This document shows positions 28,740 to 38,372 of a DNA stretch of 64,000 nt, in pieces. Within the stretch, counting starts at the first letter, position 1. Each line of letters starts with the position of its first letter. The stretch lies in NCBI GenBank assembly GCA_964019425.1, contig OZ025790.1, positions 1,426,001-1,490,000 on the forward strand, read 5' to 3'. Under the pieces are notes generated by a model. It worked only from the letters and a program-made list of their open reading frames with translations, ran no database searches and was not told the origin of the DNA. The position numbers and the translations under genes are program-made. The stretch comes from Flectonema sp. DT1601 (lineage: Eukaryota > Euglenozoa > Diplonemea > Diplonemida > Diplonemidae).

Positions 28740-29300
28740 ATGGGTGCCTTTGACTGCTCTACATGTGGACAGGGACTACAGCCGCAGGGTAATAGGATAC
28801 CATGTGCGTTAGCGTGTGGTCATACTTTCTGTAAAAAGGATTTGGACGCTCTCAGGGGACAATCGAAAGAAATTCATTGCCCGCAATGTTTTAATGAAAG
28901 CACTCTGGGTAAGACTGGTTACGTTGTTAACTATCAACTAGTGGAGCTACTTGAAGTCAGATCAGTGCGGGCAGGTGGAAGGAATGCAGCTCCTGCTCCT
29001 GCTCCTGCTCCTGCTCCTATTTTCTGTCGTGCTCCTCCTGCTCCAGCTGCAGTTCTACAATATCCTGATCTTTTTCCAGAACTCTTTACATCTATTTATG
29101 GTAGCGATTCTGATGAAGAATCAGAATACGAGGAATATGACGACGAAGAGGAGGAGAGACGGTCGCTAATTCCGAATTATAAAACTAAGATATGTCGGTA
29201 TTGGAAAAAAAGGCACTCTGATCAAGGCTGTCACCATTACAGGAATAAGGGATACTGTAATTTTGCTCATGGACGCGGCGAATTAATTGTGCGAGACTGA
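28740..29300 (+). CDS. RING finger plus CCCH zinc-finger protein
   Basis: The 186-residue protein begins with a RING-type cluster (CSTC at 6-9, CALACGHTFC, then CPQC), typical of E3 ubiquitin ligases that bind an E2. A linker with the repeat APAPAPAPAP and an acidic run (EESEYEEYDDEEEE) follows. The C-terminus has YKTKICRYW leading into a CCCH finger, C-x11-C-x8-C-x3-H, an RNA-binding type. The combination suggests a ligase acting on or with RNA, but no specific counterpart is recognised. The run GCTCCT(GCTCCT)n encoding the AP repeat is a small coding microsatellite at 28990-29015. Confidence 0.8.
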   Translation: MGAFDCSTCGQGLQPQGNRIPCALACGHTFCKKDLDALRGQSKEIHCPQCFNESTLGKTGYVVNYQLVELLEVRSVRAGGRNAAPAPAPAPAPIFCRAPPAPAAVLQYPDLFPELFTSIYGSDSDEESEYEEYDDEEEERRSLIPNYKTKICRYWKKRHSDQGCHHYRNKGYCNFAHGRGELIVRD

Positions 29301-29797
29301 TCTCATCATTTTTAACCAGGGGGGGGAAAAAAAAACCTTTTCTCGTTTGTTTTTTTTTTAAATAACGGGACTCAGATAAAAAAAAAAAAAAAAAAAAAAA
29401 CTAACTAACCTTTTTTTTTTAATTTTTTTATCCTAATCTGAAAAATTAGTTCTGAACTTTAACGGGGATGTCAACACGATGTCGCTATGCTGTAATTGAT
29501 TGTTCTAGTTGGTATTGTTAGTCTTTCTTTTTTTTTTTGAAAGAAAGAAAGAGAGAGAGAGAGAGAGAAGGAAACATTATTTTTTTTCAAAAAAAAAGAA
29601 AGAATAAAAACTCAGGTACTTGTTATTTTAATCTGTAGTATTGTACTTACTGTTGTTCTTAGGTCACTAATTACAAAACAATGATGGTTTTTTTTTTTTT
29701 TTTAATTCCTTGTCTTGTTCGAAAAATAACTACGAGACGCAACATTAACTTCATTCATACTATCAGTTATTTATTATATTTATTAAAAAAAATAAAA
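29301..29797. other. Spacer with homopolymers and GA microsatellite
   Basis: A22 at 29380-29400, a GA-rich microsatellite at 29542-29570 and T runs fill the stretch. From about 29697 it is the upstream end of the LYS1 duplication (AATTCCTTGTCTTGTTCG, compare 32050). Confidence 0.6.
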
Positions 29798-31740
29798 ATG
29801 GTTCACTTTCACATTAGAGGAGAAACAAAGCCTGCAGAGAGAAGAACTGCAGTAACACCTGATGACGCAAAGAGACTTATTGAAGCTGGTCACCAAGTGA
29901 CGGTTGAAAGTTTTCCTGACAGATGTTTTCCCGACGCAGCATATGCTGAGGTGGGATGTGCAATGGCTGAAGCTGGATCATGGGAGAAGATCGATCAAAG
30001 TAGAGTAATCTTAGGACTGAAGGAATTACCTGAGGGAGACAGTGGACTACCACATCAGCATATCATGTTTGCTCACTGTTTCAAATACCAAGACGGATGG
30101 AAGGAAGTAATGAAGAGATTCACATCAGCAAAGGGAACCCTCTTCGACTTGGAGTTCCTCAAGGAAGAAAACGGTCGCAGAAAGGTGGCATTTGGTAAGT
30201 CTGCAGGATTTTGTGGAATGGGCACTGGAATCCTATGCTGGGCCCTCCAACAGCAAAGCGGCGACAAAATGACTCGCAACGCCCTACCAGCTGACCTTTG
30301 GTACCGCACCAGAGACGAATACATTAACGCCTGTGCTGACGCTATAAAGAAAACAGGAAAGGGATTTCCAAAGGTTATGATCATCGGAGCTCTTGGTAGG
30401 TGCGGATCGGGAGCCACTGAAATGGCTCTTGCGACGGGAATTCCAAAGGAAAACATCGCCATGTGGGACATGGCAGAGACTTCAAAGGGAGGACCTTTCA
30501 AAGAAATATTAGACTATGATGTTTTTGTTAATTGTATCTACTTGGACCCAAAAACTAAGGCTGCTCCATTCTTGACTACAGAAATGCTGAACAGCGATAG
30601 AAAGTTATCAGTCATGGTCGATGTCTCTTGTGATCCAAACAACCCAGCCAACCCTGTTCCTGTCTACAAGGAATGCACAACATTCTTAGAACCTGTTAAC
30701 CGAATTGTAGCCCCGAGTGAGGGAAAAGCTCCTTTCGATGTTATTGCCATTGATCACTTGCCTTCCCTTGTTCCTTGTGAGAGCAGTACAGAGTTCAGTG
30801 CAGGACTCCTTCCGATGTTAATCGACTTTGAGAAGGATAGTGAAAATGTTTGGTCTCGTGCCAAGAAAACTTTTGAAGAAATCGCCGCACTTCCAGAGAT
30901 GAAGGATCAGACAAGTCAGCTGTAGGCTTTGGGGTGTTGATGGGAAGAAAGGAAAGAAATTGTCAAATCCCCCAAATGGAAAATGTCGCACCCCCCATAA
31001 GGTGATCATTCTCCCAGTGGGGTAAAAAAAAAAAAAAAAAGAAAGAAAAAAAAAAAAGAGCAATCTTCCTGTCTACAAAAGCATGCATGTTCACATTAAA
31101 AAGGAGTTTTTCGCAACTCTGGGAACACACACAGTAGTAGACTACATCATTTTCAGAGTTCAGTTTGTTTTTACCTTTTTCTTTTTCTTTTTCTTTTTTT
31201 TTTTTTGCCTCCACTCAAAACTCCAATTGCATGTGGTACAAAGAGATCGGAGAGATTTGGAAGAAGAAAAAACAACAGAATTCTGTTTGCGGTTCCTATG
31301 AGATGGAAATTTCGTTCTTTTTTTTTGCTTGTAAGTTATCAGTGCTCGTAGATATATCGGTCCCCTTTAAAATATTAGGATACATCGTTTTTTGGGATGA
31401 ACAGGAATAAAAGAAAACAAAAAATAAAAGAAACAACTTTGACTACTAAAGTGATAAAAGACTACTCACTCTCGTTGTGTATTTCTTCATTTGGCTCGCG
31501 CGCAGAATGTGTAAAATATTCGCGACGGCTTTATTAATTTCGGGAGTTGATTCGCTGTGTGTTTTTTTTTTGCTGAAAGAAAAAAAAAAACGAAGGAAAA
31601 AAAAAAGAAAAACACCCCTCTTACTCCCATTTTTAATTTTTTTTTTGTTGTCGTTGTTGTTGTTGTCTTTTGTTCCATTGCTTCGGTAGTCAAATAAAGT
31701 AAGTTTAAGCAATTAAACATGAAAAAAAATTAAATTAAAT
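29697..31740 (+). repeat. LYS1 segmental duplication, copy A with flanks
   Basis: From AATTCCTTGTCTTGTTCG through the gene and about 800 bases of 3' flank (including GACTACTCACTCTCGTTGTG and TTCGCGACGGCTTTATTAA), this segment matches 32050-34270 in order. The 3' flanks differ by a replacement of about 70 bases here against about 320 in copy B. The match continues to ATGACCAGAC(CACT)AGACGGTCC at about 31768. Confidence 0.85.
29798..30925 (+). CDS. LYS1: Saccharopine dehydrogenase (NAD+, L-lysine-forming), copy A
   Basis: The 375-residue enzyme would oxidise saccharopine to lysine and 2-oxoglutarate, the last step of the aminoadipate pathway of lysine synthesis, or run in reverse for breakdown. 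It matches the fungal LYS1 pattern along its length: HIRGETKPAERR at the N-terminus, GLKELPE with the catalytic Lys (residue 75), FAHCFK with the catalytic His (93), the nucleotide-binding IIGALGRCGSGA, WDMAETSKGGPF, VNCIYL and IDHLPSLVP. Length equals the yeast enzyme. The ATG at 29798 is preferred over the upstream in-frame one at 29681 because the family starts here and copy B has the same start. Aminoadipate-type lysine synthesis is known in Euglena, which fits. Copy A keeps the family-typical residues better than copy B. Confidence 0.93.
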   Translation: MVHFHIRGETKPAERRTAVTPDDAKRLIEAGHQVTVESFPDRCFPDAAYAEVGCAMAEAGSWEKIDQSRVILGLKELPEGDSGLPHQHIMFAHCFKYQDGWKEVMKRFTSAKGTLFDLEFLKEENGRRKVAFGKSAGFCGMGTGILCWALQQQSGDKMTRNALPADLWYRTRDEYINACADAIKKTGKGFPKVMIIGALGRCGSGATEMALATGIPKENIAMWDMAETSKGGPFKEILDYDVFVNCIYLDPKTKAAPFLTTEMLNSDRKLSVMVDVSCDPNNPANPVPVYKECTTFLEPVNRIVAPSEGKAPFDVIAIDHLPSLVPCESSTEFSAGLLPMLIDFEKDSENVWSRAKKTFEEIAALPEMKDQTSQL

Positions 31741-32146
31741 TCTTATTTTTTTCACTTCAAGGAATAAATGACCAGACCACTAGACGGTCCTTTCGTAAAT
31801 CAGTTTTCACATCCGTCAGCGACAGACGAATGCTGTGTTTCCGTCATGCGGAAGAATTACAGAACGAACTGTCACTGATGTGGTGAAACGGGTGGGACGA
31901 AATGTCTCAAGACCCAACTAGGCAACGACGAAACCACCCAAGCCAGGTGGTTGCCTGAGGCATCCCAGGAATGGGTGTGTCCTACAAAACATCAACAAGT
32001 GTTATATTACTATTTTCTGTATAGTTTAAGATAAAGCCAATTCTTTTTTTTAATTCCTTGTCTTGTTCGAAAAAAATAACTACGAGACGCAACATTAACT
32101 TCATTCATACTATCAGTTATTTATTATATTTATTAAAAAAATAAAA
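30926..32146. other. Spacer between the LYS1 copies
   Basis: Mostly the duplicated 3' flank. At 31787-31816 lies GGTCCTTTCGTAAATCAGTT and following bases, the start of a dispersed repeat also at 34532 and 37229. The stretch 31840-31990 is GC-richer (CCACCCAAGCCAGGTGGTTG), appears only here in the window and could fold, but I cannot name it. Confidence 0.5.
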
Positions 32147-33274
32147 ATGGTTCACTTTCACATTAGAGGAGAAACAAAGCCTGCAGAGAGAAGAACTGCG
32201 GTAACACCTGATGACGCAAAGAGACTTATTGAAGCTGGTCACCAAGTGACGGTTGAAAGTTTTCCTGACAGATGTTTTCCCGACGCAGCATATGCTGAGG
32301 TGGGATGTGCAATGGCTGAAGCTGGATCATGGGAGAAGATCGATCAAAGTAGAGTAATCTTAGGACTGAAGGAATTACCTGAGGGAGACAGTGGACTACC
32401 ACATCAGCATATCATGTTTGCTCACTGTTTCAAATACCAAGACGGATGGAAGGAAGTAATGAAGAGATTCACATCAGCAAAGGGAACCCTCTTCGACATA
32501 GAATTCCTCAAGGAAGAAAACGGTCGCAGAAAGGTGGCATTTGGTAAGTGGGCAGGATTTTGTGGAATGGGCACTGGAATCCTATGCTGGGCCCTCCAAC
32601 AGCAAAGCGGCGACAAAATGACTCGCAACGCCCTACCAGCTGACCTTTGGTACCGCACTAGAGACGAATACATTAACGCCTGTGCTGACGCTATAAAGAA
32701 AACAGGAAAGGGATTTCCAAAGGTTATGATCATCGGAGCTCTTGGTAGGTGCGGATCGGGAGCCACTGAAATGGCTCTTGCGACGGGAATTCCAAAGGAA
32801 AACATCGCCATGTGGGACATGGCAGAGACTTCAAAGGGAGGACCTTTCAAAGAAATATTAGACTATGATGTTTTTGTTAGTTGTATCTACTTGGACCCAA
32901 AAACTAAGGCTGCTCCATTCTTGACTACAGAAATGCTGAACAGCGATAGAAAGTTATCAGTCATGGTCGATGTCTCTTGTGATCCAAACAACCCAGCCAA
33001 CCCTGTTCCTGTCTACAAGGAATGCACAACATTCTTAGAACCTGTTAACCGAATTGTAGCCCCGAGTGAGGGAAAAGCTCCTTTCGATGTTATTGCCCTT
33101 GATCACTTTCCTTCCCTTGTTCCTTGTGAGAGCAGTACAGAGTTCAGTGCAGGACTCCTTCCGATGTTAATCGACTTTGAGAAGGATAGTGAAAATGTTT
33201 GGTCTCGTGCTAAGAAAACTTTTGAAGAAATCGCCGCACTTCCAGAGATGAAGGATCAGACAAGTCAGCTGTAG
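32147..33274 (+). CDS. LYS1: Saccharopine dehydrogenase (NAD+, L-lysine-forming), copy B
   Basis: It has the same length and start as copy A, with only five amino-acid differences: DLEF to DIEF, GKSAG to GKWAG, VNCIYL to VSCIYL, and IDHLP to LDHFP (two changes). The catalytic Lys 75 and His 93 and the GALGRCGSGA dinucleotide-binding loop are unchanged. By eye about seven of the eleven base changes alter residues, and at least three of the affected positions (Asn in NCIYL, Ile and Leu in IDHLP) are conserved in the yeast enzyme as I recall it. Copy B therefore seems either relaxed or shifted in function. The frame is intact, so expression is expected. Confidence 0.93.
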   Translation: MVHFHIRGETKPAERRTAVTPDDAKRLIEAGHQVTVESFPDRCFPDAAYAEVGCAMAEAGSWEKIDQSRVILGLKELPEGDSGLPHQHIMFAHCFKYQDGWKEVMKRFTSAKGTLFDIEFLKEENGRRKVAFGKWAGFCGMGTGILCWALQQQSGDKMTRNALPADLWYRTRDEYINACADAIKKTGKGFPKVMIIGALGRCGSGATEMALATGIPKENIAMWDMAETSKGGPFKEILDYDVFVSCIYLDPKTKAAPFLTTEMLNSDRKLSVMVDVSCDPNNPANPVPVYKECTTFLEPVNRIVAPSEGKAPFDVIALDHFPSLVPCESSTEFSAGLLPMLIDFEKDSENVWSRAKKTFEEIAALPEMKDQTSQL

Positions 33275-33477
33275 GCTTTTTTGGGGTGATGATAAGGTGA
33301 GTAGTGAGCTACGAACTAGTAACAGTAAATAATATGTTTTTATTATGAACATGAAACTTAAAGTAACTACATTCCAGTCCTGCAAACTGGAATGACTCAG
33401 TCTCAACATTTGATTGACTTACTTCTACACCATACTGATGAGAGAGAATAGAGGTAAGAGGTATATGGATTACTCTC

Positions 33478-33612
33478 GAAACCTAAATAGTTACTTTATT
33501 ATGCTAAGTTGCGCATCACCCTTAGTCACTGTATTTAAACTGATGTTAAATCATCTTTATGTTTTTATGATACAACACAGTTGTAATTTTTACAAAATCG
33601 AACATACATCCC
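33478..33612 (+). repeat. Dispersed repeat, copy 1
   Basis: It runs from GAAACCTAAATAGTTACTTT to AAATCGAACATACATCCC and includes ATGTTAAATCATCTTTATG. A diverged copy lies at 49278-49403. Copy 1 interrupts the LYS1 copy B flank relative to copy A. Non-coding. Confidence 0.75.
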
Positions 33613-34531
33613 AGTGGGGTAAAAAAAAAAAAAAAGAGCAATCTTCCTGTCTACAAAAGCATGCATGTTCACAATAAAAAGGAGTTTTTCGCAACTCTGG
33701 GAACACACACAGTAGTAGACTACATTATTTTCAGAGTTCAGTTTTTTTCTTCTTTTTTCTTTTTTTTTTTTTTGCCTCCACTCAAAACTCCAATTGCATG
33801 TACCACAGTGCAAAGAGATCGGAGAGATTTGGAAGAAGAAAAAACAACAGAATTCTGTTTGCGGTTCCTATGAGATGGAAATTTCATTCTTTTTTTTTGC
33901 TTGTAAGTTATCAGTGCTCGTAGATATATCGGTCCCCTTTAAAATATTAGGACACATCGTTTTTTGGGATGAACAGGAATAAAAGAAAACAAAAAATAAA
34001 AGAAACAACTTTGACTACTAAAGTGATAAAAGACTACTCACTCTCGTTGTGTATTTCTTCATTTGGCTCGCGCGCAGAATGTAAAAAATATATTCGCGAC
34101 GGCTTTATTAACTTCGGGAGTGGATTCATAATAAGTTTTTTTTTTACTGAAAAAAGAAAAACACTCCTCTTGCTTCCATTTTTAATTTTTTTTTTTGTTG
34201 TTGTTGTCTTTTGTTCCATTGCTTCGGTAGTCAAATAAAGTAAGTTTAAGCAATTAAACATGAAAAAAAAAACATGAGCTATAATTTTCTTGTCTTTTCT
34301 TCGCCTTGGCGACGGGTAATCGTGGGACCTGTAACCAGCTTAAGACTGTTGATGTGGTTTATATTTCTAGCTCATATTCTCACATCACAAGGCTCGCTGG
34401 TTCTGAGGGTTTCCCACTTATCTGCCTCTCTATCCCTCACAAAAATAAAAATATAATAATAACAATAATAGTTTAAATTCATTTTTTTTTTTTTTTTTCC
34501 ACTTCAGGGAATAAATGACCAGACTAGACGG

Positions 34532-34618
34532 TCCTTTCGTAAATCAGTTTTCACATCCCTTTGTAGAAATGTAATTACATGTCGCATCCGAGTAGTATTC
34601 GATACCCAGACATGACTT
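34532..34618 (+). repeat. Dispersed repeat GGTCCTTTCGTAAATC, copy 1
   Basis: The 87 bases from GGTCCTTTCGTAAATCAGTT to CCCAGACATGACTT recur almost unchanged at 37229-37322, just upstream of the intact ubiquitin-like/LRR gene; the first 30 bases recur at 31787. Confidence 0.8.
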
Positions 34619-34699
34619 TTTTTTTTTTTTTTTTTTTTTTGTTGTAAACAACTAATTAATTAACATTCTTGTGTAGTTTTTTTATTATTTAATAAAACA

Positions 34700-35830
34700 A
34701 TGATTAACAAAGTCGAGGGAAAGCGTGAAGGATTAAAGAGAAAGAAAACACGTCTGCAATGGGAACGGAGACAGGAAAAGGAACAAAACGAAGAGGAAAA
34801 CGAAAGTTGGATTAATTTACAACAGAACTTCACAGATGATGATTTACGACAATTGTTAATAAACAGCGATACTGTGATTCATAATCCCGATGGCGGATGT
34901 ATGACATGTGGTGATGGTATTTACGGTGTTTGGTGGGCACGCTACTACGGAGTGTCGTGTGGCATCCGACACATAAGTTGCCTCCAACCGTCGTCGGAAG
35001 ATTCTGTTGAGATGAGCAAAAAGAAAAGTGAGAAACTTGAGAAAATCTTAAATTCTGAAATGTATGAAAAAAGTTCGGAAAATTATCTTCAAAAAATTAA
35101 TGAAACGAAAACTAAAACGAAGAAGATGACGAGACAACAACTACTCGAAACAGTTGGTAAACACAACATTGGAAACTACGTATTGGCTCCCTCTTTCTGG
35201 CATAAAATATCAATCAGCAGTATGAAATACAAGGCTTTGAAAAGTACCTTCGGGATACTTACCTGCCGACAACTTTGGCATCACATCCCAATCACTGACT
35301 GGGGATACGCAATCAGAAAATATTGCAGCTCTCAAGGACATGCTCTGTGTGATAGTTTAATGTATTACAGGGGAGGTGATGTACCGTACTCTGTTGTTGT
35401 TGATAACGTGAATGAACATCCGAGTGGCCTTCCAATAACATTATTCCCAACAAGATTCAAATCACTGGCGTGGATCGAAAGAATAAAAGATGATAAAAAA
35501 ATGGCTCTCTCAGATATCGGAATCCCTCTTCTAACAGCACTCTCAGCTTCCCTATCGGTCAGGGAGCAACATTATAATGGTTCTTGGGACCAGGTAATTC
35601 ACAACTTAGCAGGGAATACTAGTGTTATGAACTACGCAATTACTGGTTTACTTCTTTGCGGTGATGACAGGAACGCTGCTGCAGTCGATGAGTTGGTTGC
35701 TGGAAACTTACACGTCTATAACAAGTTCGGTGAAGTATTCGAACATAGCAACGATTACTTTGTCTCATTCTTGATAAACGCTGTAGTACCAAACTTAGAT
35801 GAGGATGTTGGGATCGCAGAGGCAGTATAG
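34700..35830 (+). CDS. Protein of unknown function
   Basis: The 376-residue protein has a strongly basic start (KREGLKRKKTRLQWERRQ), compatible with nuclear or nucleolar targeting. A Gly/Cys/Trp stretch follows at about 72-95 (GGCMTCGDGIYGVWWARYYG), then a Lys-rich coiled region (about 105-150) and a globular C-terminal half with no membrane segment. The three cysteines around residues 67-95 (CMTC, SCGIRHISC) might bind metal. I recognise no family. The ATG at 34700 follows AATAAAAC; no clear pyrimidine-CAG acceptor is near. Base composition is like that of neighbouring host genes and the frame is long and uninterrupted, so it is very likely real. Confidence 0.75.
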   Translation: MINKVEGKREGLKRKKTRLQWERRQEKEQNEEENESWINLQQNFTDDDLRQLLINSDTVIHNPDGGCMTCGDGIYGVWWARYYGVSCGIRHISCLQPSSEDSVEMSKKKSEKLEKILNSEMYEKSSENYLQKINETKTKTKKMTRQQLLETVGKHNIGNYVLAPSFWHKISISSMKYKALKSTFGILTCRQLWHHIPITDWGYAIRKYCSSQGHALCDSLMYYRGGDVPYSVVVDNVNEHPSGLPITLFPTRFKSLAWIERIKDDKKMALSDIGIPLLTALSASLSVREQHYNGSWDQVIHNLAGNTSVMNYAITGLLLCGDDRNAAAVDELVAGNLHVYNKFGEVFEHSNDYFVSFLINAVVPNLDEDVGIAEAV

Positions 35831-36223
35831 TACTGGTGTGGAGGATGTTCCGCTCGCCCTTTTTGTAATTTTGAGTTGCATGACCGAAGACAATCTTTCT
35901 TTTCGCCTTTTATTTCCAATCCCGTCGCCTCCGGGAGTTTAATTGACTAACCAGTAAGGAAATTTTAATTTACATTCGTGCGTGACGGCTAGAGGAAGTG
36001 GGGTGTAGCAAGGTAATGGCACTTTGCCACGACTGTTGACCGCATTTGCGGGTTATCACGTTTTCCTTTTGCTTCAGGTCTTTTGTTAGTAGTGAGGTGT
36101 GCCGCGTTAAAGATTTTCTTATAACGTGTTTCGCCATCTTGAACTGCCTTTAATATAGTTTTCGTATCATCAAATCCCAATATATATACGGCTATTGACA
36201 AAAGGCCGCCCCCGACGATACCT

Positions 36224-36304
36224 CAACCAGGTTTGGCCGAACGCTATATTCGTTTTTGCCAGTTTCAAGTTGCTTTGAGTTATCAAGTTACTCCCCCTCT
36301 GCAG
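36224..36304 (+). promoter_or_regulatory. Repeated 5' module without an obvious gene
   Basis: TTGGCCGAACGCTATATTCG, AGTTTCAAGTTGCTTTGAGT and TATCAAGTTACTCCCCCTCT then GCAG match the modules before 878 and 28740. The next long gene starts only at 37377, so this copy may serve a small unrecognised transcript or be a stray repeat. Confidence 0.4.
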
Positions 36305-37228
36305 GTTTTGGTTTCCCGAAACAAGAGATGTGAGTAGTTACGTCATTTGCGGAGTGTTAGCCTGTATTAACATTGTTAGTCACTTGTGTCATGAGTTTTT
36401 TAATTTCATTATTTAGCTTTTTATTCAATATACCTATCCAAGTCCCGCTGACAGTCAAGATTGTCGGAGAAATTGTTGTTCCTTTTGAGCTTGTGAAGTT
36501 GTATTAAGGTTGTAAGGGAATCCCAAAAATACGGGAATGGGAAACAAGAGGACTTCCCCTTTTTGTTTCACCTCAGAATGAAGGAGGAGTTATTTATGAC
36601 TCATTAGACGAACGATCGCATTATTCGATACGTCGGTCAGTCGAACAGCCGAAGAAGGTTACTGAACAAGTAATAAATCAGGGCCTAACAGATCCTTTTT
36701 ATATGTTTATTTGAGAAAAAGAAGTTAATTATCCTTTTGCGAGATGGTCTCATTTCCCCTCTCTTTTGATACTTCGATAGGTTCGAATAACGTGGTGTAC
36801 TTTGGTATGAAAGGAGTACTTGGATAAGTAAGGTAGGTACCCCTTTTCAGAATGTCAATTTGGGATAAAGAAAATTTATTCAATTTTCGACGCATCAAAT
36901 ACCCACACGTAGACTCATGTGCACCAAAAACCAGCATGTTTAGCTACCATAGCGAACAACGATTTTGACCTTCGTCATGAAATTGCTAAAGTCCGCCTAC
37001 GAAACAGGGATACTCAGAAAACAGTTAACGGAAAACTGGGGCTCACAATACTGCTACATTTATTCACGCCCCATGTGTACTTAATGGGTAGCGCCTCCCT
37101 CAAATATTATTATAAAGTAGCCCGACGGAGTGTTGCTTCACTCGACAATATTTATTGTAAAATAAATGTTCAGGTTTCAAGATCGTACATCATTTAATCT
37201 GCCTCGTGTGTGACTTTCTTCCGGTCCC

Positions 37229-37322
37229 TTGGCGGTCCTTTCGTAAATCAGTTTTCACATCCCTTTGTAGAAATGTAATTACATATCGCATCCGAGTAGT
37301 ATTCGATACCCAGACATGACTT
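37229..37322 (+). repeat. Dispersed repeat GGTCCTTTCGTAAATC, copy 2
   Basis: Nearly identical to 34532-34618. It ends 55 bases before the start codon of the ubiquitin-like/LRR gene. Confidence 0.8.
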
Positions 37323-37339
37323 GAACATGTTTTTCTTTA

Positions 37340-37342
37340 CAG
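37340..37342 (+). promoter_or_regulatory. Predicted trans-splice acceptor (CAG)
   Basis: GTTTTTCTTTACAG precedes the start codon at 37377 by 34 bases; a second CAG follows three bases later. Confidence 0.5.
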
Positions 37343-37376
37343 CAGTTACAACCTCTCAGCAACATTACTCAAAACA

Positions 37377-38372
37377 ATGCAAGTTTTTGTGACGTGTCCG
37401 GATTTAGGACTCCCTGCGGTGTCAGTCACAGTTGGTGCTGATTCTGTTGTGAGCGACGTGTTGACGACAGCGGCTGACGAGTGGGATGTCGATGCGGATG
37501 AAGTTGAACTGTCGTTCGCTGGTGATGCCCTTTGTGAAAATGAGCGGCTAGTAGATTATGGAGTGGGTGCAAACAGCGAGTTGGAAATGCGGGAGAAGCT
37601 GGTTCGGATCTTCTGTAAAAACTGGTTTGTTGATGATAGAAAAAGGGAGAAGCTGCTTCTTTGGATGAAAGACCGCATTACGAAGGTTTTATATCTGGAT
37701 ACACCCACATTCTCAGAAGATGGTTGCCTCACTATTGACAAAGGGTTGCTTCCTTCAGATGCCAAACGGATTTCCTTCCGCCATTCGAACTCCAACAACA
37801 CGGTCATCTCACAAGTTACTTCTATTGGAATTCTGTTTTTGTCTGAGTGTTCACAAATCACTTCTCTTGACCTTTCAAGTCTTAGTAGTGTCACTAGCGT
37901 TGGAAATTTCTTTGTGTTTTGCTGTTCAGGAATCACGGCTATTGATCTTTCCGGTCTTAGTAGTGTTTCCAGTATTGGCAGTTATTTTTTGTCTTTCTGT
38001 TCAGGAATCACTTCTCTTGACTTTTCAGGTCTCAGTAGTGTCACCAGGATTGGAGAGTATTTCTTGTCACATTGTTCAGGAATCACTGCTCTTGACCTTT
38101 CAGGTCTCAGTAGTGTCACTACTATTGGAGAGTACTTCTTGTCACATTGTTCACAAATTACTTCTCTTGACTTTTCAGGTCTCAGTAGTGTCACCAGTAT
38201 TGGAGAGTATTTCTTGTCACATTGTCCAGGAATCACTTCTCTTGACCTTTCAGGTCTCAGTAGTGTGAATAAAACTGAAAGGTGGTCGCTAAACGGAAGC
38301 ACCGCTCTTGAATCTCTTCAACTGTCTCAAAGCAATGCCGCTCTCTTGGAAGAGTTTATGAGAAGTGGTTGA
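37377..38372 (+). CDS. Ubiquitin-like/LRR protein, intact paralogue
   Basis: The 331-residue protein has a ubiquitin-like domain (about 1-75, MQVFVTCPDLGLPAV and a FAGDALCENERLVDYGV strand-loop). A short linker (about 76-140) precedes five to six BspA-like leucine-rich repeats of 25 residues (ITSLDLSGLSSVTSIGEYFLSHCS), and a C-terminal cap ends the protein. The first 120 codons are almost identical to the gene broken by LINE-A at 18740, while the repeat block differs in number and order. That is the usual picture of repeat shuffling by recombination between paralogues. No signal peptide or membrane segment is present, so it is probably cytosolic. A role in binding or ubiquitin-linked recognition is only an inference. 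Confidence 0.85.
   Translation: MQVFVTCPDLGLPAVSVTVGADSVVSDVLTTAADEWDVDADEVELSFAGDALCENERLVDYGVGANSELEMREKLVRIFCKNWFVDDRKREKLLLWMKDRITKVLYLDTPTFSEDGCLTIDKGLLPSDAKRISFRHSNSNNTVISQVTSIGILFLSECSQITSLDLSSLSSVTSVGNFFVFCCSGITAIDLSGLSSVSSIGSYFLSFCSGITSLDFSGLSSVTRIGEYFLSHCSGITALDLSGLSSVTTIGEYFLSHCSQITSLDFSGLSSVTSIGEYFLSHCPGITSLDLSGLSSVNKTERWSLNGSTALESLQLSQSNAALLEEFMRSG

Larger units (their letters stand above)
32050..34500 (+). repeat. LYS1 segmental duplication, copy B with flanks
   Basis: This is the second copy of the block. Two segments absent from copy A interrupt its 3' flank: about 33300-33612, whose later part (33478-33612) recurs at 49278-49403, and about 34270-34465. They look like insertions that followed the duplication. 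Confidence 0.8.
33275..34699. other. Spacer with inserted repeats
   Basis: Contains the duplicated LYS1 3' flank with two insertions, and at 34532-34618 the dispersed repeat GGTCCTTTCGTAAATCAGTT...CCCAGACATGACTT. A T22 run precedes the next gene. No further gene is visible. Confidence 0.55.
35831..37376. other. Spacer with a 5' module and repeats
   Basis: Contains the repeated module with TTGGCCGAAC (36233-36242) ending in CCCCCTCTGCAG (36293-36304), and the dispersed repeat at 37229-37322. Short frames around 35989-36201 (minus) and 36725-37197 have complex sequence but no family resemblance; they may be remnants of something older. A complete gene is not supported. Confidence 0.45.

Noticed and set aside
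29681-29797. N-terminal extension of LYS1 copy A starting at an upstream ATG
   Set aside because: The extension is the translation of a T run and leader, is absent from copy B as a continuous frame, and lies ahead of the family's usual start.
18740-38372. CRISPR-like array from the 75-bp repeats
   Set aside because: The repeats are contiguous coding LRR units without spacers, in a eukaryotic gene.
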